64,000 nt of DNA from Vibrio hepatarius (lineage in GTDB: Bacteria > Pseudomonadota > Gammaproteobacteria > Enterobacterales > Vibrionaceae). The notes under the pieces are model-generated. The model was not told where the DNA came from. It saw nothing but the letters and a program-made list of their open reading frames with translations, and made no database searches. The stretch lies in assembly GCF_011806575.1 (NCBI RefSeq), contig NZ_JAATOO010000001.1, positions 62,001-126,000 on the forward strand. Reading direction: 5' to 3'. A program made the translations under genes and the position numbers. This document shows, piece by piece, positions 44,437-54,402 of this stretch; position 1 is the stretch's first letter; every line of letters begins with the position of its first letter.

Positions 44437-45486
44437 TTATTTGATTGTAATGGCGGCGATTTTTTCTACTATCTGCTTGCGGATTGAACCGAGTTTGACT
44501 TTGCGATCCTGGTGCCAAGGAATCGGTCGCAACAGTGACATCGCTTTAATACCCAGCCTAGCGGTAAGAATACCAACCCCTAAACCCTGCCCTGCGCGAG
44601 CTGACAACTTGCCCGCAAGATCCATCGACATCAGGTCCATGCTGGCATCGATCGCCAGTTCACTCGCCCCCGCCGCGGCCATATTGATTAAGGTCGATTT
44701 AAATAGCTTCAAACGCGACCAATAACCCAACTCTACGCCGTAAACCGCCGCAAGGTTATCGATCATTTTAAAGTTACGCCAAGCGACTAACATCATGTCT
44801 GCTAACGCTAACGGGCTAATAGCAACCAAAGCGGCTGACTCCGTCGCGTGTTGCGATACGATTTTGCTCGCGAGTTTGTCTTGCTCTGCGACCACCATCG
44901 CATCGTACATATCGAGCACTTCCGCGTCACTGTGCGACGCGTTGACACTGTTATTCCAGCGATCGTAACTTGGCGATTCAGGCTGGATACCACTTTGCTT
45001 GGCTAAGTTTTCACAAAACGCTTTGCCTTTGCCAACGCTGTTGGCTTGAATCAAGGCTTCGCTCTGCTCTTGCACACTAAAGTGACGTCGTAACGCTCTC
45101 AGTTTCCACAACTCTTTGCCCAGCGCACCAATACCCAAGCCAGCAATGGTAGAAATAAAACCGGCCCACCCTAGTGTGAGCCAATCGCCGCTTTGCAGAG
45201 CAGTGATTACCGTATCGATCGCCTGCCAACCCACCAAGCCAGCAAATGCAGAAAGTAATCCGGTTGCCAACCATTTGGGACCTTTACTTGGTCGAATGAC
45301 TTGTTCTAAGTTCGCTTCTTGGGTGGTCTCGGTATCTTTGTGTTCAATCTCAACCGGAACAAAGGCGTCTGCAGTTTCAAACTGTCTCTGCGCCGTCAGT
45401 TCTGGGGTTTGTTGTTCGCTATCCGAGTCCAACGGTTGCTCAAAGACTTGCTTTTGTTTTAATGCGACTTCTTTCGCTTTATTCAT
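44437..45486 (-). CDS. ycjF: YcjF family inner-membrane protein (TIGR01620)
   Basis: A 349-residue protein with a charged N-terminal region, two closely spaced membrane helices (about 72-92 and 100-120) and a C-terminal DUF697-type domain ([32 protein letters not shown]). It overlaps the ycjX stop by four bases (ATGA). The ycjX-ycjF-tyrR order is as in E. coli, where ycjX and ycjF are heat-shock or phage-shock-associated genes of unknown function. Confidence 0.92.
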   Translation of the reverse strand: MNKAKEVALKQKQVFEQPLDSDSEQQTPELTAQRQFETADAFVPVEIEHKDTETTQEANLEQVIRPSKGPKWLATGLLSAFAGLVGWQAIDTVITALQSGDWLTLGWAGFISTIAGLGIGALGKELWKLRALRRHFSVQEQSEALIQANSVGKGKAFCENLAKQSGIQPESPSYDRWNNSVNASHSDAEVLDMYDAMVVAEQDKLASKIVSQHATESAALVAISPLALADMMLVAWRNFKMIDNLAAVYGVELGYWSRLKLFKSTLINMAAAGASELAIDASMDLMSMDLAGKLSARAGQGLGVGILTARLGIKAMSLLRPIPWHQDRKVKLGSIRKQIVEKIAAITIK

Positions 45487-46859
45487 TTCAGCTTGTCTCC
45501 AATTAAATAATCTAACGCCTTATCCATACGAATATGTGGCAACGGATCGTCTTGCGAGACGATCTGCGGTCTGAACGCGGTAAACTCAAATCCTTGCTTT
45601 TCCCAGTACGCTTCACCCGGCAGTTTTTTCGGCACGTCTCCCGGAAAAACGGTAATCGCATGCTCATCCAAAGTCACACCTTGCAGCGCCGGGATAGATT
45701 GGCCGTCCTGATTGATATAACCCGTTTTCGTCGCCTGAATCGATGCCATTGTCATACAACTCATATCGATGTTTTCATACGATGCATTCTGCCAAGCCGG
45801 GTGTACCATCTGTTGCAACAACGACACTAAATTAGGGTGTTGTTCAGGTGTCACGTGGTCCGCTTTGGTCGCAGCGAACAGGACTTTATCGATCCTCGGT
45901 GCAAACAAGCGTTTTAGCATATTGCTGCGCCCATAGCGGAAGCTGTGCATTATCTGCTCGAGCGCATGGCGCATATCATGAAACGCTTCGTAGCCAGCGT
46001 TCAATGGCTGTAAGCAGTCCACCAAGACGATTTGTCGGTCAAAGGTGGAAAAGTGATGCTTGTAAAACGCTTTCACCACCTTGTTTTGGTATTGGCTATA
46101 GCGCGCATTGAGCATTTCCAAGTTCGAACCTTTGACGAACTTAGCCTCTTCGCTAAAACGACAAGGGAAAAACTGCAGCACAGGCGCACCGTCTAACTCT
46201 CCCGGCAACACAAAACGCCCCGGTTGCACCCAATGCAAACCTGCCTGCTTACACGCATACAGATATTGAGTGTAACTTTCAGAGACTTCCGCTAGTTTCT
46301 TTTCATCCAGCGGCGCGTCTAGGTCGAGTGCGTCGAGTTTCGCCAACCAATCTTGCGCCAGCTCCTTGCGCTTACCTTTGAGCGCTGAAAATTGCGATGC
46401 CGACCACTGGTGAAAATTCATATCCAGCAGCGGCAAATCCAGCAACCACTCGCCCGGGTAATCAATAATGTCGACATGAAGCGTCGAAGTGCTGCTAATC
46501 AGCTTCTTGGTTTTGCTCTTTGGTTTGTATTTTATCGCCAGACGAATTTCACTGACATCTCGCGTTGGCTCTGGCCATTTCGGTGGTTGCTGTTGCGTGT
46601 GCTCCATCGCTTCGTCATAGGCGAAACGTGGCACCATCATGTTCGATTGAGGCACACGCTTAGCGCCAATTAAGCGCTTATCTCTGGCTGCTGCAAGCAG
46701 AGGAAGGTTGTCATGTGTTGAAGTATGAAGAAGCTGATTCACCAATGAGGTGATAAACGCTGTTTTACCCGCTCTGGAAAGTCCGGTTACAGCGATACGC
46801 ACATGCGTATCCATGCTACGGTTGATAAAATCGTTCACTTCTTGAGTAATTTTCTTCAT
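45483..46859 (-). CDS. ycjX: YcjX family P-loop protein
   Basis: A 458-residue cytoplasmic protein with Walker A GLSRAGKT (26-33), a DXXG-like motif [15 protein letters not shown], and an [10 protein letters not shown] base-recognition motif resembling the NKxD of GTPases. This is the YcjX/DUF463 family, whose structure shows GTP binding; physiological role is unclear but tied to stress response. First gene of the ycjX-ycjF-tyrR-rimJ run; upstream is the palindromic repeat, so the promoter lies in or next to it. Confidence 0.93.
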   Translation of the reverse strand: MKKITQEVNDFINRSMDTHVRIAVTGLSRAGKTAFITSLVNQLLHTSTHDNLPLLAAARDKRLIGAKRVPQSNMMVPRFAYDEAMEHTQQQPPKWPEPTRDVSEIRLAIKYKPKSKTKKLISSTSTLHVDIIDYPGEWLLDLPLLDMNFHQWSASQFSALKGKRKELAQDWLAKLDALDLDAPLDEKKLAEVSESYTQYLYACKQAGLHWVQPGRFVLPGELDGAPVLQFFPCRFSEEAKFVKGSNLEMLNARYSQYQNKVVKAFYKHHFSTFDRQIVLVDCLQPLNAGYEAFHDMRHALEQIMHSFRYGRSNMLKRLFAPRIDKVLFAATKADHVTPEQHPNLVSLLQQMVHPAWQNASYENIDMSCMTMASIQATKTGYINQDGQSIPALQGVTLDEHAITVFPGDVPKKLPGEAYWEKQGFEFTAFRPQIVSQDDPLPHIRMDKALDYLIGDKLK

Positions 46860-46884
46860 TCACATTCTCTTATCTAGGGATTGC

Positions 46885-47066
46885 TAATACCAATCACAGT
46901 AAGTAAATGGTCAGAGATAGCACGGGAAAAACGCTTGAGAACAAGGCGAAATTTTCGATAAGTAGTTATTCTACAATCAACTTACTTTGAAACGAAAAGT
47001 CAACGCAGTTATCGAGTGTTTTAACAAGCTAGAATGAACAGTTATTTACTACGATTGGTATGTTAA
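46885..47066. repeat. Vibrio-type palindromic intergenic repeat
   Basis: Imperfect inverted repeat of about 180 bases. The ends are TAATACCAATC (46885-46895) and GATTGGTATgTTA (47053-47065); next to them AGTAAgTAA mirrors TTATTTACT. The interior can continue as an irregular long hairpin. I associate this element type, bounded by GATTGGTATTA, with many Vibrio intergenic regions; it resembles a non-autonomous miniature element. No second copy is seen in the window. Confidence 0.65.
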
Positions 47067-47099
47067 TGCTACTGGATGTAATCTTAATCTTAGATGAAC

Positions 47100-47130
47100 G
47101 AAAAAGCCCCTGATAAAAATCAAGGGCTTT
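47100..47130 (-). terminator. Terminator of the small membrane protein gene
   Basis: Minus strand: AAAGCCCTTGAT, AAAA-like loop, ATCAGGGGCTTTTT; long stem with one mismatch. Confidence 0.88.
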
Positions 47131-47167
47131 CAAGATGATGCTTCACATCGCCGAGTGGCGTTGGCAT

Positions 47168-47353
47168 TTAATCGTCTTCAATCAGTTTGTAGATTACGAA
47201 TAGCGCAATTTCAACCAATACAACTAGCACACAAGTGATAGTGACGTATTTCTCATCAAAAATACTAATGCCGTGAAGAATGAGGTCGTAACCCACAAAA
47301 GCACCTACAACGACCGCAATAATCAGTTGTAGAATTTGAACAAAACGAGGCAT
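47168..47353 (-). CDS. Small two-helix membrane protein
   Basis: A 61-residue protein with two hydrophobic helices (about 5-22 and 38-57) joined by a short polar loop and ending in an acidic tail (KLIEDD). The ATG at 47351-47353 has AGGAG six bases upstream; the longer frame to 47425 crosses a terminator of fumA and is rejected. Function unknown; conserved-looking and well terminated. Confidence 0.7.
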   Translation of the reverse strand: MPRFVQILQLIIAVVVGAFVGYDLILHGISIFDEKYVTITCVLVVLVEIALFVIYKLIEDD

Positions 47354-47395
47354 GAGCGCTCCTGACGTATAATAAAGTTGTAGAATATATAAATT

Positions 47396-47420
47396 AAAGG
47401 TGCGACTGAACCGCACCTTT
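47396..47420 (-). terminator. Terminator of fumA
   Basis: AAAGGTGCG, seven-base loop, CGCACCTTT. The T tract after it is interrupted (TTTAATTTAT), so read-through into the small membrane gene is possible. Confidence 0.7.
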
Positions 47421-47470
47421 GTCAAATGTTTGCCAATTAAATCAGCAGTTTCTCACAGTCTGTAGCAAAC

Positions 47471-48994
47471 TTAAGCCTGTTGTTCCATTTCTTGGATTTT
47501 TACTTTCCAAGTGTCTGGACCAATTTGGTGAGCATTCGCGCCGTTTGAGTCAACTGCAACCGTTACTGGCATATCTTCTACTTCAAATTCGTAGATTGCT
47601 TCCATGCCTAGGTCTTCAAACGCAACGACGCGTGCTTTCTTGATCGCTTTCGCTACAAGGTATGCCGCACCGCCTACAGCCATCAAGTAAACCGCTTTGT
47701 GTTTCTTGATTGACTCGACTGTCGCTGGGCCGCGTTCCGCTTTACCGATCATACCCATAATGCCGGTCTCTTCTAGCATCATGTCAGTGAACTTATCCAT
47801 ACGAGTTGATGTTGTTGGGCCCGCTGGACCAACAGCTTCATCACCCACTGCGTCGACTGGGCCTACGTAGTAGATAAACTTGCCTTTGAAGTCAACGCCT
47901 TCAGGTAAGCCTTCACCATTTTGTAGCATAGTTTGGATGCGTTTATGTGCCGCATCACGACCAGTAAGGATCTTGCCAGAAAGAAGAACCGTCTCGCCTG
48001 TTTTCCACTGTTCCACATCGGCTTGTGTTACTTCGTCTAAGTTAACACGACGAGTATTTGCGCCCGCTTCCCAAGTAATATCTGGCCACTCTTCAAGTTT
48101 AGGCGGCGTTAAGTCAGCCGGACCTGAACCATCTAGAGTGAAGTGTACGTGACGTGTCGCCGCACAGTTAGGGATCAGACATACCGGCTTAGATGCCGCG
48201 TGCGTTGGTGCTGTTTTGATCTTCACATCGACAACCGTTGTCAGACCGCCAAGACCTTGCGCACCAATACCCAGTTTATTGACACGGTTGAAGATGTCTA
48301 AACGTAGTTCTTCTTCCGCGTTTTGAGGACCACGCTCGATAAGCTCTTGGATATCGATGTGTTCCATTAGTGATTCTTTCGCGAGTACTGCGGCTTTTTC
48401 AGCCGTACCGCCAATGCCAATGCCGAGCATACCCGGTGGACACCAACCTGCACCCATTGTTGGTAGTGTCTTCTCTACCCACTCAGCAATGTCATCTGAT
48501 GGGTTTAGCATCACCATCTTGGTTTTGTTTTCACTACCGCCGCCTTTCGCCGCGATCTGAATTTCAACTTTGTCGCCCGGAACCATGTTGATATGAACAA
48601 CAGCTGGCGTGTTGTCTTTGGTGTTAATACGTTTGCCCGCAGGGTCCATAAGAACCGATGCACGTAATGGGTTGTCCGGGTTGGTGTACGCTTGACGAAC
48701 CCCTTCATCCACCATTTGCTGGACTGTCATGTCGGTAGCGTCCCACTGGACACCCATACCAACGTTAACAAAACAAGTCACGATACCTGTGTCCTGACAG
48801 ATAGGACGGTGGCCTTCAGCAGACATACGCGAGTTAATTAGGATTTGAGCAATAGCGTCTTTTGCCGCTTGGCTTTCTTCCTTGTGGTAGGCTTTTTCTA
48901 GGGCTTGGACAAAGTCTAAAGGGTGATAGTAGGAGATGTACTGAAGTGCATCAGCAACGCTGCTGATCACATCTTGCTTACGAATTACCGTCAT
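47471..48994 (-). CDS. fumA: Fumarate hydratase class I (iron-sulfur)
   Basis: A 507-residue fumarase of the FumA/FumB type: the Fe-S-dependent N-terminal alpha domain (PICQDTGIVTCFVNVG with a Cys ligand, CLIPNCAATRHVHF with others) and the C-terminal beta domain (GPAGPTTSTRMDKFTDMML). It interconverts fumarate and malate in the TCA cycle and is oxygen sensitive. It is monocistronic and divergent from pabB. FumA versus FumB cannot be told apart from one gene; the symbol is assigned by family. Confidence 0.92.
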   Translation of the reverse strand: MTVIRKQDVISSVADALQYISYYHPLDFVQALEKAYHKEESQAAKDAIAQILINSRMSAEGHRPICQDTGIVTCFVNVGMGVQWDATDMTVQQMVDEGVRQAYTNPDNPLRASVLMDPAGKRINTKDNTPAVVHINMVPGDKVEIQIAAKGGGSENKTKMVMLNPSDDIAEWVEKTLPTMGAGWCPPGMLGIGIGGTAEKAAVLAKESLMEHIDIQELIERGPQNAEEELRLDIFNRVNKLGIGAQGLGGLTTVVDVKIKTAPTHAASKPVCLIPNCAATRHVHFTLDGSGPADLTPPKLEEWPDITWEAGANTRRVNLDEVTQADVEQWKTGETVLLSGKILTGRDAAHKRIQTMLQNGEGLPEGVDFKGKFIYYVGPVDAVGDEAVGPAGPTTSTRMDKFTDMMLEETGIMGMIGKAERGPATVESIKKHKAVYLMAVGGAAYLVAKAIKKARVVAFEDLGMEAIYEFEVEDMPVTVAVDSNGANAHQIGPDTWKVKIQEMEQQA

Positions 48995-49186
48995 TGCATG
49001 CCTCGTTATAGTTATGCTTCCTTATACAGCCACCAGCAAAACGTTTGCTTATCTAAGCGTTTGGACGAAAAAAACAACGCTATTTTATTGTTAAACGCCT
49101 TGTAGCGGCTTTGGTTGGCAATATGATACTCTTGCTTTCCCTCTGTTACCATGCAGCGAACGATCTCTTTGTCACAAATTAAACAA

Positions 49187-50554
49187 ATGAATAACAACGC
49201 ACCAAATAGCTTAGAAATCAAACCGATTACGTACCATTCAGAGCTTGCTCAACAACTGTTTTCTCGCATCGAATCTTTACCTTGGTCGATTTTGTTGCGT
49301 TCTGCTTCGACGTCACATATTGATAGCCGTTTCGATGTGTTGGTAGCGAATCCGGTAGCGACATTAACCACGACTGGTCAATCAACCAAAGTGGTCAATC
49401 ATCAAGAAACTTTCCTCTCCGATGAAGACCCCTTTGCCCTACTCCAACAACAGCAAATGCGTTGGTTGCCTGAACTGGACTACGAAGGTGAATTGCCTTT
49501 TGTCGGTGGTGCTCTCGGTTACTTTGCTTACGATTTAGGCCGCCGTGTCGAGCAACTACCTGAGCTAGCTGAGCATGACCTGACCACTCCCGATATGGCA
49601 GTAGGTCTTTATGATTGGGCGGTTGTGGTTGACCACCAACAACAGTCGGCGTTTGTCGTGGGCTCTCAGGTCGGGGCGCACTACGCATGGTTACTGGAGC
49701 AAGCACCACAAGAGCACGCTGATTTCGCGCTGCAAGGCGATTGGCAATCGAACATGAATAAAGCGAGTTACAGTGAGAAATTTGCTCAAGTTCAGGAATA
49801 TCTGCGCTCTGGCGATTGCTATCAAATCAATTTAGCGCAGCGTTTTTGCGCGGAATATGCTGGCAGTGAATGGCAGGCTTACAACATGCTTGAGTCGGTC
49901 AACCAAGGTCCATTTTCAGCTTTCGTCCGTACTGAACAAGGTGCCATTTTAAGTGTGTCACCTGAACGTTTCCTCGAAGTGAAGCAACGCACGATCGAAA
50001 CAAAGCCGATTAAAGGTACACGACCAAGATACAGCAACCAAGAGCAAGACCAAGCGGCGGCCCATGACTTAGCTAACGCTGAGAAAGATCAGGCCGAAAA
50101 TCTCATGATCGTTGACCTGCTACGCAATGATATTGGACGGGTAGCTAAGCCAGGCTCGGTGCATGTACCTAAGTTGTTTGAAATCGAAAGTTTCCCTGCG
50201 GTTCACCATCTTGTCAGTACGATTCGTGCCGAGCTTGACGCACAGTATAGCGAAGCCGACCTACTCCGAGCGTGTTTCCCTGGTGGTTCAATTACTGGCG
50301 CACCGAAAATACGTGCGATGGAAATCATTGAAGAACTAGAACCACATAGACGCAACGCGTACTGTGGGAGCATCGGCTATATCAGTCGTCATGGTCGTAT
50401 GGACACCAGCATTACGATTCGAACGTTAGTCGCTGAAAACAACAGGCTGTATGTTTGGGCGGGTGGTGGTTTGGTCGCGGACAGCCAATGCGACGCTGAA
50501 TACCAAGAAACCTTGGATAAACTGAGCCGAATCTTACCCGTATTAGAGCGCTGA
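49187..50554 (+). CDS. pabB: Aminodeoxychorismate synthase component I
   Basis: A 455-residue chorismate-using enzyme. It has the PabB-type catalytic motif PIKGTRPR with the Lys that forms the covalent chorismate adduct, and the ADSQCDAEYQET terminus of the family. It converts chorismate, with PabA-supplied ammonia, to aminodeoxychorismate for folate synthesis. I prefer the ATG at 49187 because the distance to the conserved LFSRIESLPW fits E. coli PabB; an ATG at 49151 is also in frame. Neither has a strong ribosome binding site. Followed by nudL and sdaC/sdaA, as in E. coli pabB-yeaB-sdaA. Confidence 0.93.
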   Translation: MNNNAPNSLEIKPITYHSELAQQLFSRIESLPWSILLRSASTSHIDSRFDVLVANPVATLTTTGQSTKVVNHQETFLSDEDPFALLQQQQMRWLPELDYEGELPFVGGALGYFAYDLGRRVEQLPELAEHDLTTPDMAVGLYDWAVVVDHQQQSAFVVGSQVGAHYAWLLEQAPQEHADFALQGDWQSNMNKASYSEKFAQVQEYLRSGDCYQINLAQRFCAEYAGSEWQAYNMLESVNQGPFSAFVRTEQGAILSVSPERFLEVKQRTIETKPIKGTRPRYSNQEQDQAAAHDLANAEKDQAENLMIVDLLRNDIGRVAKPGSVHVPKLFEIESFPAVHHLVSTIRAELDAQYSEADLLRACFPGGSITGAPKIRAMEIIEELEPHRRNAYCGSIGYISRHGRMDTSITIRTLVAENNRLYVWAGGGLVADSQCDAEYQETLDKLSRILPVLER

Positions 50555-50754
50555 ATCTGCAGACGACCAGCCATTAGAGCTCAAACACAACGGCTCATTT
50601 TATAAACGGCGTGGAGCAAGCTCAGTTTCATGCCCTCTTCTGACCTTTTCACCCAAACCAGAGAAACCCGCAAATTTACGCTATCCTTATTGATATAAGT
50701 AAGTTACAAATAAATAACAAATCTTACGTTGTACCAATCAGTTAGGGAGTTTGC

Positions 50755-51363
50755 GTGTCACCAGCTTTCAGTAAAGAGAAACTTATCCAGAATTTTCAAC
50801 TGCATCAAACGGTGAATTATCATCAGGATGCGTTAAAGCGCGTTGCGCATTTGGAAACGACTTCTCTGCGTAAGGCATCTGTCTTAATCGGCTTTGTTGA
50901 GCGAGGAGACGGACTGAACGTTATCTTTACGCGACGCGCTAAACATCTAAAACACCATCCCGGGCAAATTAGTTTTCCTGGTGGGAAGTTTGAACCGACC
51001 GATATGACACTCGCCAACACCGCACTACGTGAAACGTTTGAAGAGATCGGTGTCGATAAAGAACAGATCAATATCTTCGGTAAAATGCCCGAGCTAGTCA
51101 CCATCAGTCGATTTAGCGTCACTCCTTTTCTTGCCTTTGTGGATGAGCACTACGAGTCTCGAGTGGATCCTAATGAAGTCGATGAAATCTTTGAAATTCC
51201 TGCGCGAATAGTTTTGGACAGATCTCGACTACATAGTCAAAAGTTCGTGTTCAACGACTATAACCATCGCGTGTTTGGACTCTCTTACAAGCACCATTTT
51301 ATCTGGGGAATGACCGCGCAAATCATTCAAGCAATGCAACATCACATTATGCATCGGCATTAA
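50755..51363 (+). CDS. nudL: NUDIX coenzyme A pyrophosphatase NudL
   Basis: A 202-residue NUDIX hydrolase with the CoA-type motif pair: upstream HHPGQISFPGGKFEPTD and the NUDIX box GGKx5Ex7RETFEEIG. Members cleave CoA and its derivatives. The start is GTG at 50755, with AGGGAG at good spacing. Its position after pabB matches E. coli yeaB/nudL. The short gap of 200 bases from pabB could hold its own promoter. Confidence 0.9.
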   Translation: MSPAFSKEKLIQNFQLHQTVNYHQDALKRVAHLETTSLRKASVLIGFVERGDGLNVIFTRRAKHLKHHPGQISFPGGKFEPTDMTLANTALRETFEEIGVDKEQINIFGKMPELVTISRFSVTPFLAFVDEHYESRVDPNEVDEIFEIPARIVLDRSRLHSQKFVFNDYNHRVFGLSYKHHFIWGMTAQIIQAMQHHIMHRH

Positions 51364-51653
51364 TATTATTTATCATCATTCAATATTCGCTCACATTACT
51401 TATATTAACCATCAATAACGCAAACGGTTACGCGTGAGACACGTCTAAATATTTTCAAGCAAAATTAGAAAAACTAATCCGTAGGATTAATATAACTCAG
51501 CAGTAGCACACCATTTTCGTGACAAAAAACCGGTTTTTGAAATATCATGTAATAAGTCATATCAATTCGTGATTTAGATCTATTTGTTGTCTAAGATTTT
51601 TATGCAGAATTGCGCCCGACTTATTTCCTGTTCCCAAAAATGAGTATCACAAA
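51364..51653. promoter_or_regulatory. sdaC upstream region with candidate CRP and LacI-type sites
   Basis: At 51564-51585 a CRP-like sequence reads CGTGA, six bases, TCTAT. At 51418-51435 ACGCAAACGGTTACGCGT resembles a PurR/LacI-family operator with an extra base pair. The rest is AT-rich. E. coli sdaC is CRP-activated, which supports the first site. Confidence 0.35.
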
Positions 51654-52907
51654 ATGAATACTACTACTTCCGCGGTTTCTACCGCACAATCGTCTAGTAA
51701 GTTTACTTACCAAGACTTCACCTGGTGTCTGTCTCTTTTCGGCACCGCTGTAGGTGCTGGTGTACTTTTCCTTCCTATCAAAGCTGGTGCGGGCGGTTTC
51801 TGGCCATTAGTTATCCTAGCGCTAATCGCAGCACCTATGACTTGGTTTGCTCACAAATCTCTGGCGCGTTTCGTTCTTTCTGCAAAAAATCCTGAAGCAG
51901 ATATTACTGACACTGTTGAAGAACACTTCGGTAAGACAGGCGCAAACCTTATTACTTTCGCTTACTTTTTCGCTATCTACCCTATCGTTCTAATCTACGG
52001 CGTTGGTATCACAAACACCGTTGATTCTTTCCTAGTCAACCAAGTAGGTATGGAATCTATTCCACGTTGGTTACTTTCTGGTGCACTGATCGCAGCAATG
52101 ACGGCGGGTGTCGTGTTTGGTAAAGAACTGATGCTTAAAGCGACTTCTGCAATGGTTTACCCATTGGTACTGGTTCTTTTAGCACTGTCTTTCTACCTAA
52201 TTCCAGAATGGAACACATCAATGATTGAAGTAGCACCAGACTGGTCAGCAATGCCGACTGTTGTATGGCTAGCGATTCCAATCATCGTGTTCTCTTTCAA
52301 CCACAGCCCAATCATTTCTCAGTTCTCTAAAGAGCAACGCCGCCTACACGGTGACAATGCAGTACAGAAAACTGACTCAATCACTGCGGGTGCAGCGATG
52401 ATGCTAATGGGCTTCGTTATGTTCTTCGTTTTCTCAGTTGTTCTATCTCTGTCTCCAGAGCAACTAGCGATGGCTAAAGAGCAAAACATCTCAGTACTTT
52501 CTTACCTAGCGAACGTTCACGAGTCTCCACTTATCTCTTACATGGGTCCTCTAGTGGCATTTGCTGCGATCACTTCTAGCTACTTTGGTCACTTCCTAGG
52601 TGCGCACGAAGGTCTAGTTGGTCTGATCAAATCTCGCTCAAAATCACCAGTAAGCAAGATTGAAAAAAGCTCTCTAATATTCATCGTTATCACTACTTGG
52701 ATTGTGGCTATTGTTAACCCAAGCATCCTTGGCATGATTGAAACAATGGGCGCACCAATGATTGCGGCAATTCTATTCCTAATGCCAGTTTTCGCGATGC
52801 AGAAAGTCCCTGCGATGGCGAAGTACAAAACTTCTGCACCTGTACAGATTTTCACAACAATATGTGGTCTTGCAGCAATTAGTTCTGTAATCTACGGCGC
52901 TCTTTAA
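51654..52907 (+). CDS. sdaC: Serine/proton symporter SdaC
   Basis: A 417-residue permease of the hydroxy/aromatic amino acid (HAAAP) family with eleven helices, opening FTWCLSLFGTAVGAGVLFLPIKAGAGG. SdaC imports L-serine with protons. It lies directly upstream of sdaA, with a hairpin terminator between, giving an uptake-and-deamination module that turns external serine into pyruvate. ATG at 51654. Confidence 0.93.
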   Translation: MNTTTSAVSTAQSSSKFTYQDFTWCLSLFGTAVGAGVLFLPIKAGAGGFWPLVILALIAAPMTWFAHKSLARFVLSAKNPEADITDTVEEHFGKTGANLITFAYFFAIYPIVLIYGVGITNTVDSFLVNQVGMESIPRWLLSGALIAAMTAGVVFGKELMLKATSAMVYPLVLVLLALSFYLIPEWNTSMIEVAPDWSAMPTVVWLAIPIIVFSFNHSPIISQFSKEQRRLHGDNAVQKTDSITAGAAMMLMGFVMFFVFSVVLSLSPEQLAMAKEQNISVLSYLANVHESPLISYMGPLVAFAAITSSYFGHFLGAHEGLVGLIKSRSKSPVSKIEKSSLIFIVITTWIVAIVNPSILGMIETMGAPMIAAILFLMPVFAMQKVPAMAKYKTSAPVQIFTTICGLAAISSVIYGAL

Positions 52908-52946
52908 TCACTAGTGATTAAAACCAAAATATAACGACTATAAATG

Positions 52947-52977
52947 AGCCTCCCTACCCCCTGGGAGGCTTAGTTTT
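52947..52977 (+). terminator. Terminator between sdaC and sdaA
   Basis: AGCCTCCC, eight-base loop, GGGAGGCT followed by TAGTTTTG. With only 19 bases between it and the sdaA start, sdaA is probably expressed by read-through. Confidence 0.75.
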
Positions 52978-52989
52978 GAGGTAATCGAT

Positions 52990-54351
52990 ATGATTAGTGT
53001 TTTCGACATCTATAAAATCGGCGTTGGCCCTTCAAGCTCACACACTGTTGGTCCGATGAAAGCGGGTAAAGAATTTATTGATGAATTACGCTCAATGGGA
53101 AAATTGCGCGACATCACTAAAATCACCGTTGACGTTTATGGATCGCTATCACTGACAGGGAAAGGTCACCACACGGATATCGCAATCATCATGGGTCTTG
53201 CTGGCAACACTCCTGAAAAAGTAGATATCGACTCTATTCCGGGCTTTATCGCTCGCGTAGAAGAAACTGAGCGCCTTCCTGTTGGCATGCACTGTCATAC
53301 AGTATCGTTCCCTAAAGACGGTGGTATGAACTTCCATACGACTAACCTTGAGCTGCACGAAAACGGCATGCAAATCCACGCGTGGATTGATGACGAAGTT
53401 GTATTCTCAAAGACTTATTACTCGATTGGTGGCGGTTTCATCGTTGACGAAGAAAACTTCGGTAAAGAAAAAGCGAACCCAATCCAAGTACCTTACCCAT
53501 TCACTACTGCCGAGCAACTTGTTGACCAGTGTAAGCAAAGTGGTCTGTCTATCAGTGCGCTAGTGATGAAAAACGAGCACGCACAGCACTCAGACGAAGA
53601 AACTCGTACTTACTTCGCGAACATCTGGAAAACGATGCGCGAGTGTATGGAACGCGGCATGAACGAAGAAGGCATCCTTCCTGGACCTCTACGCGTACCT
53701 CGTCGTGCAGCAGCACTTCGCCAGCAACTGTTAACTTCAGAGAAAACATCAAATGATCCAATGTCTGTTGTTGATTGGGTGAACATGTTTGCGTTTGCAG
53801 TAAACGAAGAAAACGCAGCAGGTGGCCGCGTGGTTACAGCACCAACAAACGGTGCATGTGGCATCATCCCAGCGGTACTTGCATACTACGACAAGTTCAT
53901 TCAGACAGTGACTGAAAAAGACTACATCCGTTATTTCGCAGCGTCTGGTGCAATTGGTGGTCTTTACAAGCGTAACGCGTCTATCTCTGGTGCTGAAGTA
54001 GGCTGTCAGGGTGAAGTTGGTGTGGCATGTTCTATGGCTGCAGCAGGCCTTGCAGAGCTTATGGGCGGTAGTCCAGAGCAAGTCTGTATGGCGGCTGAAA
54101 TTGCAATGGAACACAACCTAGGTCTGACGTGTGACCCTGTTGCCGGTCAGGTACAGGTTCCATGTATCGAACGTAATGGTATTGCGGCAGTAAAAGCGAT
54201 CAACTCTACTCGTATGGCGCTACGTCGTTCATCGGCTCCAACTGTTTCTCTGGATAAGGTTATTGAAACCATGCTAGAGACAGGTAAAGACATGAACGCA
54301 AAATACCGCGAAACTTCTCAAGGAGGCTTGGCAGTTAAAGTTATCTGCTAA
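52990..54351 (+). CDS. sdaA: L-serine ammonia-lyase (iron-sulfur type)
   Basis: A 453-residue single-chain enzyme with the Fe-S Cys residues in the C-terminal half: GCQGEVGVACS, the later CMAAEIAMEHNLGLTCDPVAG and VPCIERNG. The N-terminal domain starts MISVFDIYKIGVGPSSSHTVGP. It deaminates L-serine to pyruvate. GAGGTAATCG precedes the ATG. Pairing with sdaC makes serine catabolism the role. SdaA versus SdaB cannot be separated by sequence alone. Confidence 0.93.
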   Translation: MISVFDIYKIGVGPSSSHTVGPMKAGKEFIDELRSMGKLRDITKITVDVYGSLSLTGKGHHTDIAIIMGLAGNTPEKVDIDSIPGFIARVEETERLPVGMHCHTVSFPKDGGMNFHTTNLELHENGMQIHAWIDDEVVFSKTYYSIGGGFIVDEENFGKEKANPIQVPYPFTTAEQLVDQCKQSGLSISALVMKNEHAQHSDEETRTYFANIWKTMRECMERGMNEEGILPGPLRVPRRAAALRQQLLTSEKTSNDPMSVVDWVNMFAFAVNEENAAGGRVVTAPTNGACGIIPAVLAYYDKFIQTVTEKDYIRYFAASGAIGGLYKRNASISGAEVGCQGEVGVACSMAAAGLAELMGGSPEQVCMAAEIAMEHNLGLTCDPVAGQVQVPCIERNGIAAVKAINSTRMALRRSSAPTVSLDKVIETMLETGKDMNAKYRETSQGGLAVKVIC

Positions 54352-54367
54352 TCCTACTGATAAAATC

Positions 54368-54400
54368 AAAAAGCCCGAGCAAATGCTCGGGCTTTTTTTT
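54368..54400. terminator. Strong terminator after sdaA (bidirectional)
   Basis: AAGCCCGAGC, AAAT loop, GCTCGGGCTTTTTTTT; the minus-strand TyrP-like gene ends right beside it. Confidence 0.95.
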
Positions 54401-54402
54401 AA

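Noticed and set aside
49060..49120. Sequence resembling the start of an integron attC/VCR (GTTAAACGCC)
   Set aside because: The match is short, there is no partner inverse core at the right distance, and no cassettes are present.
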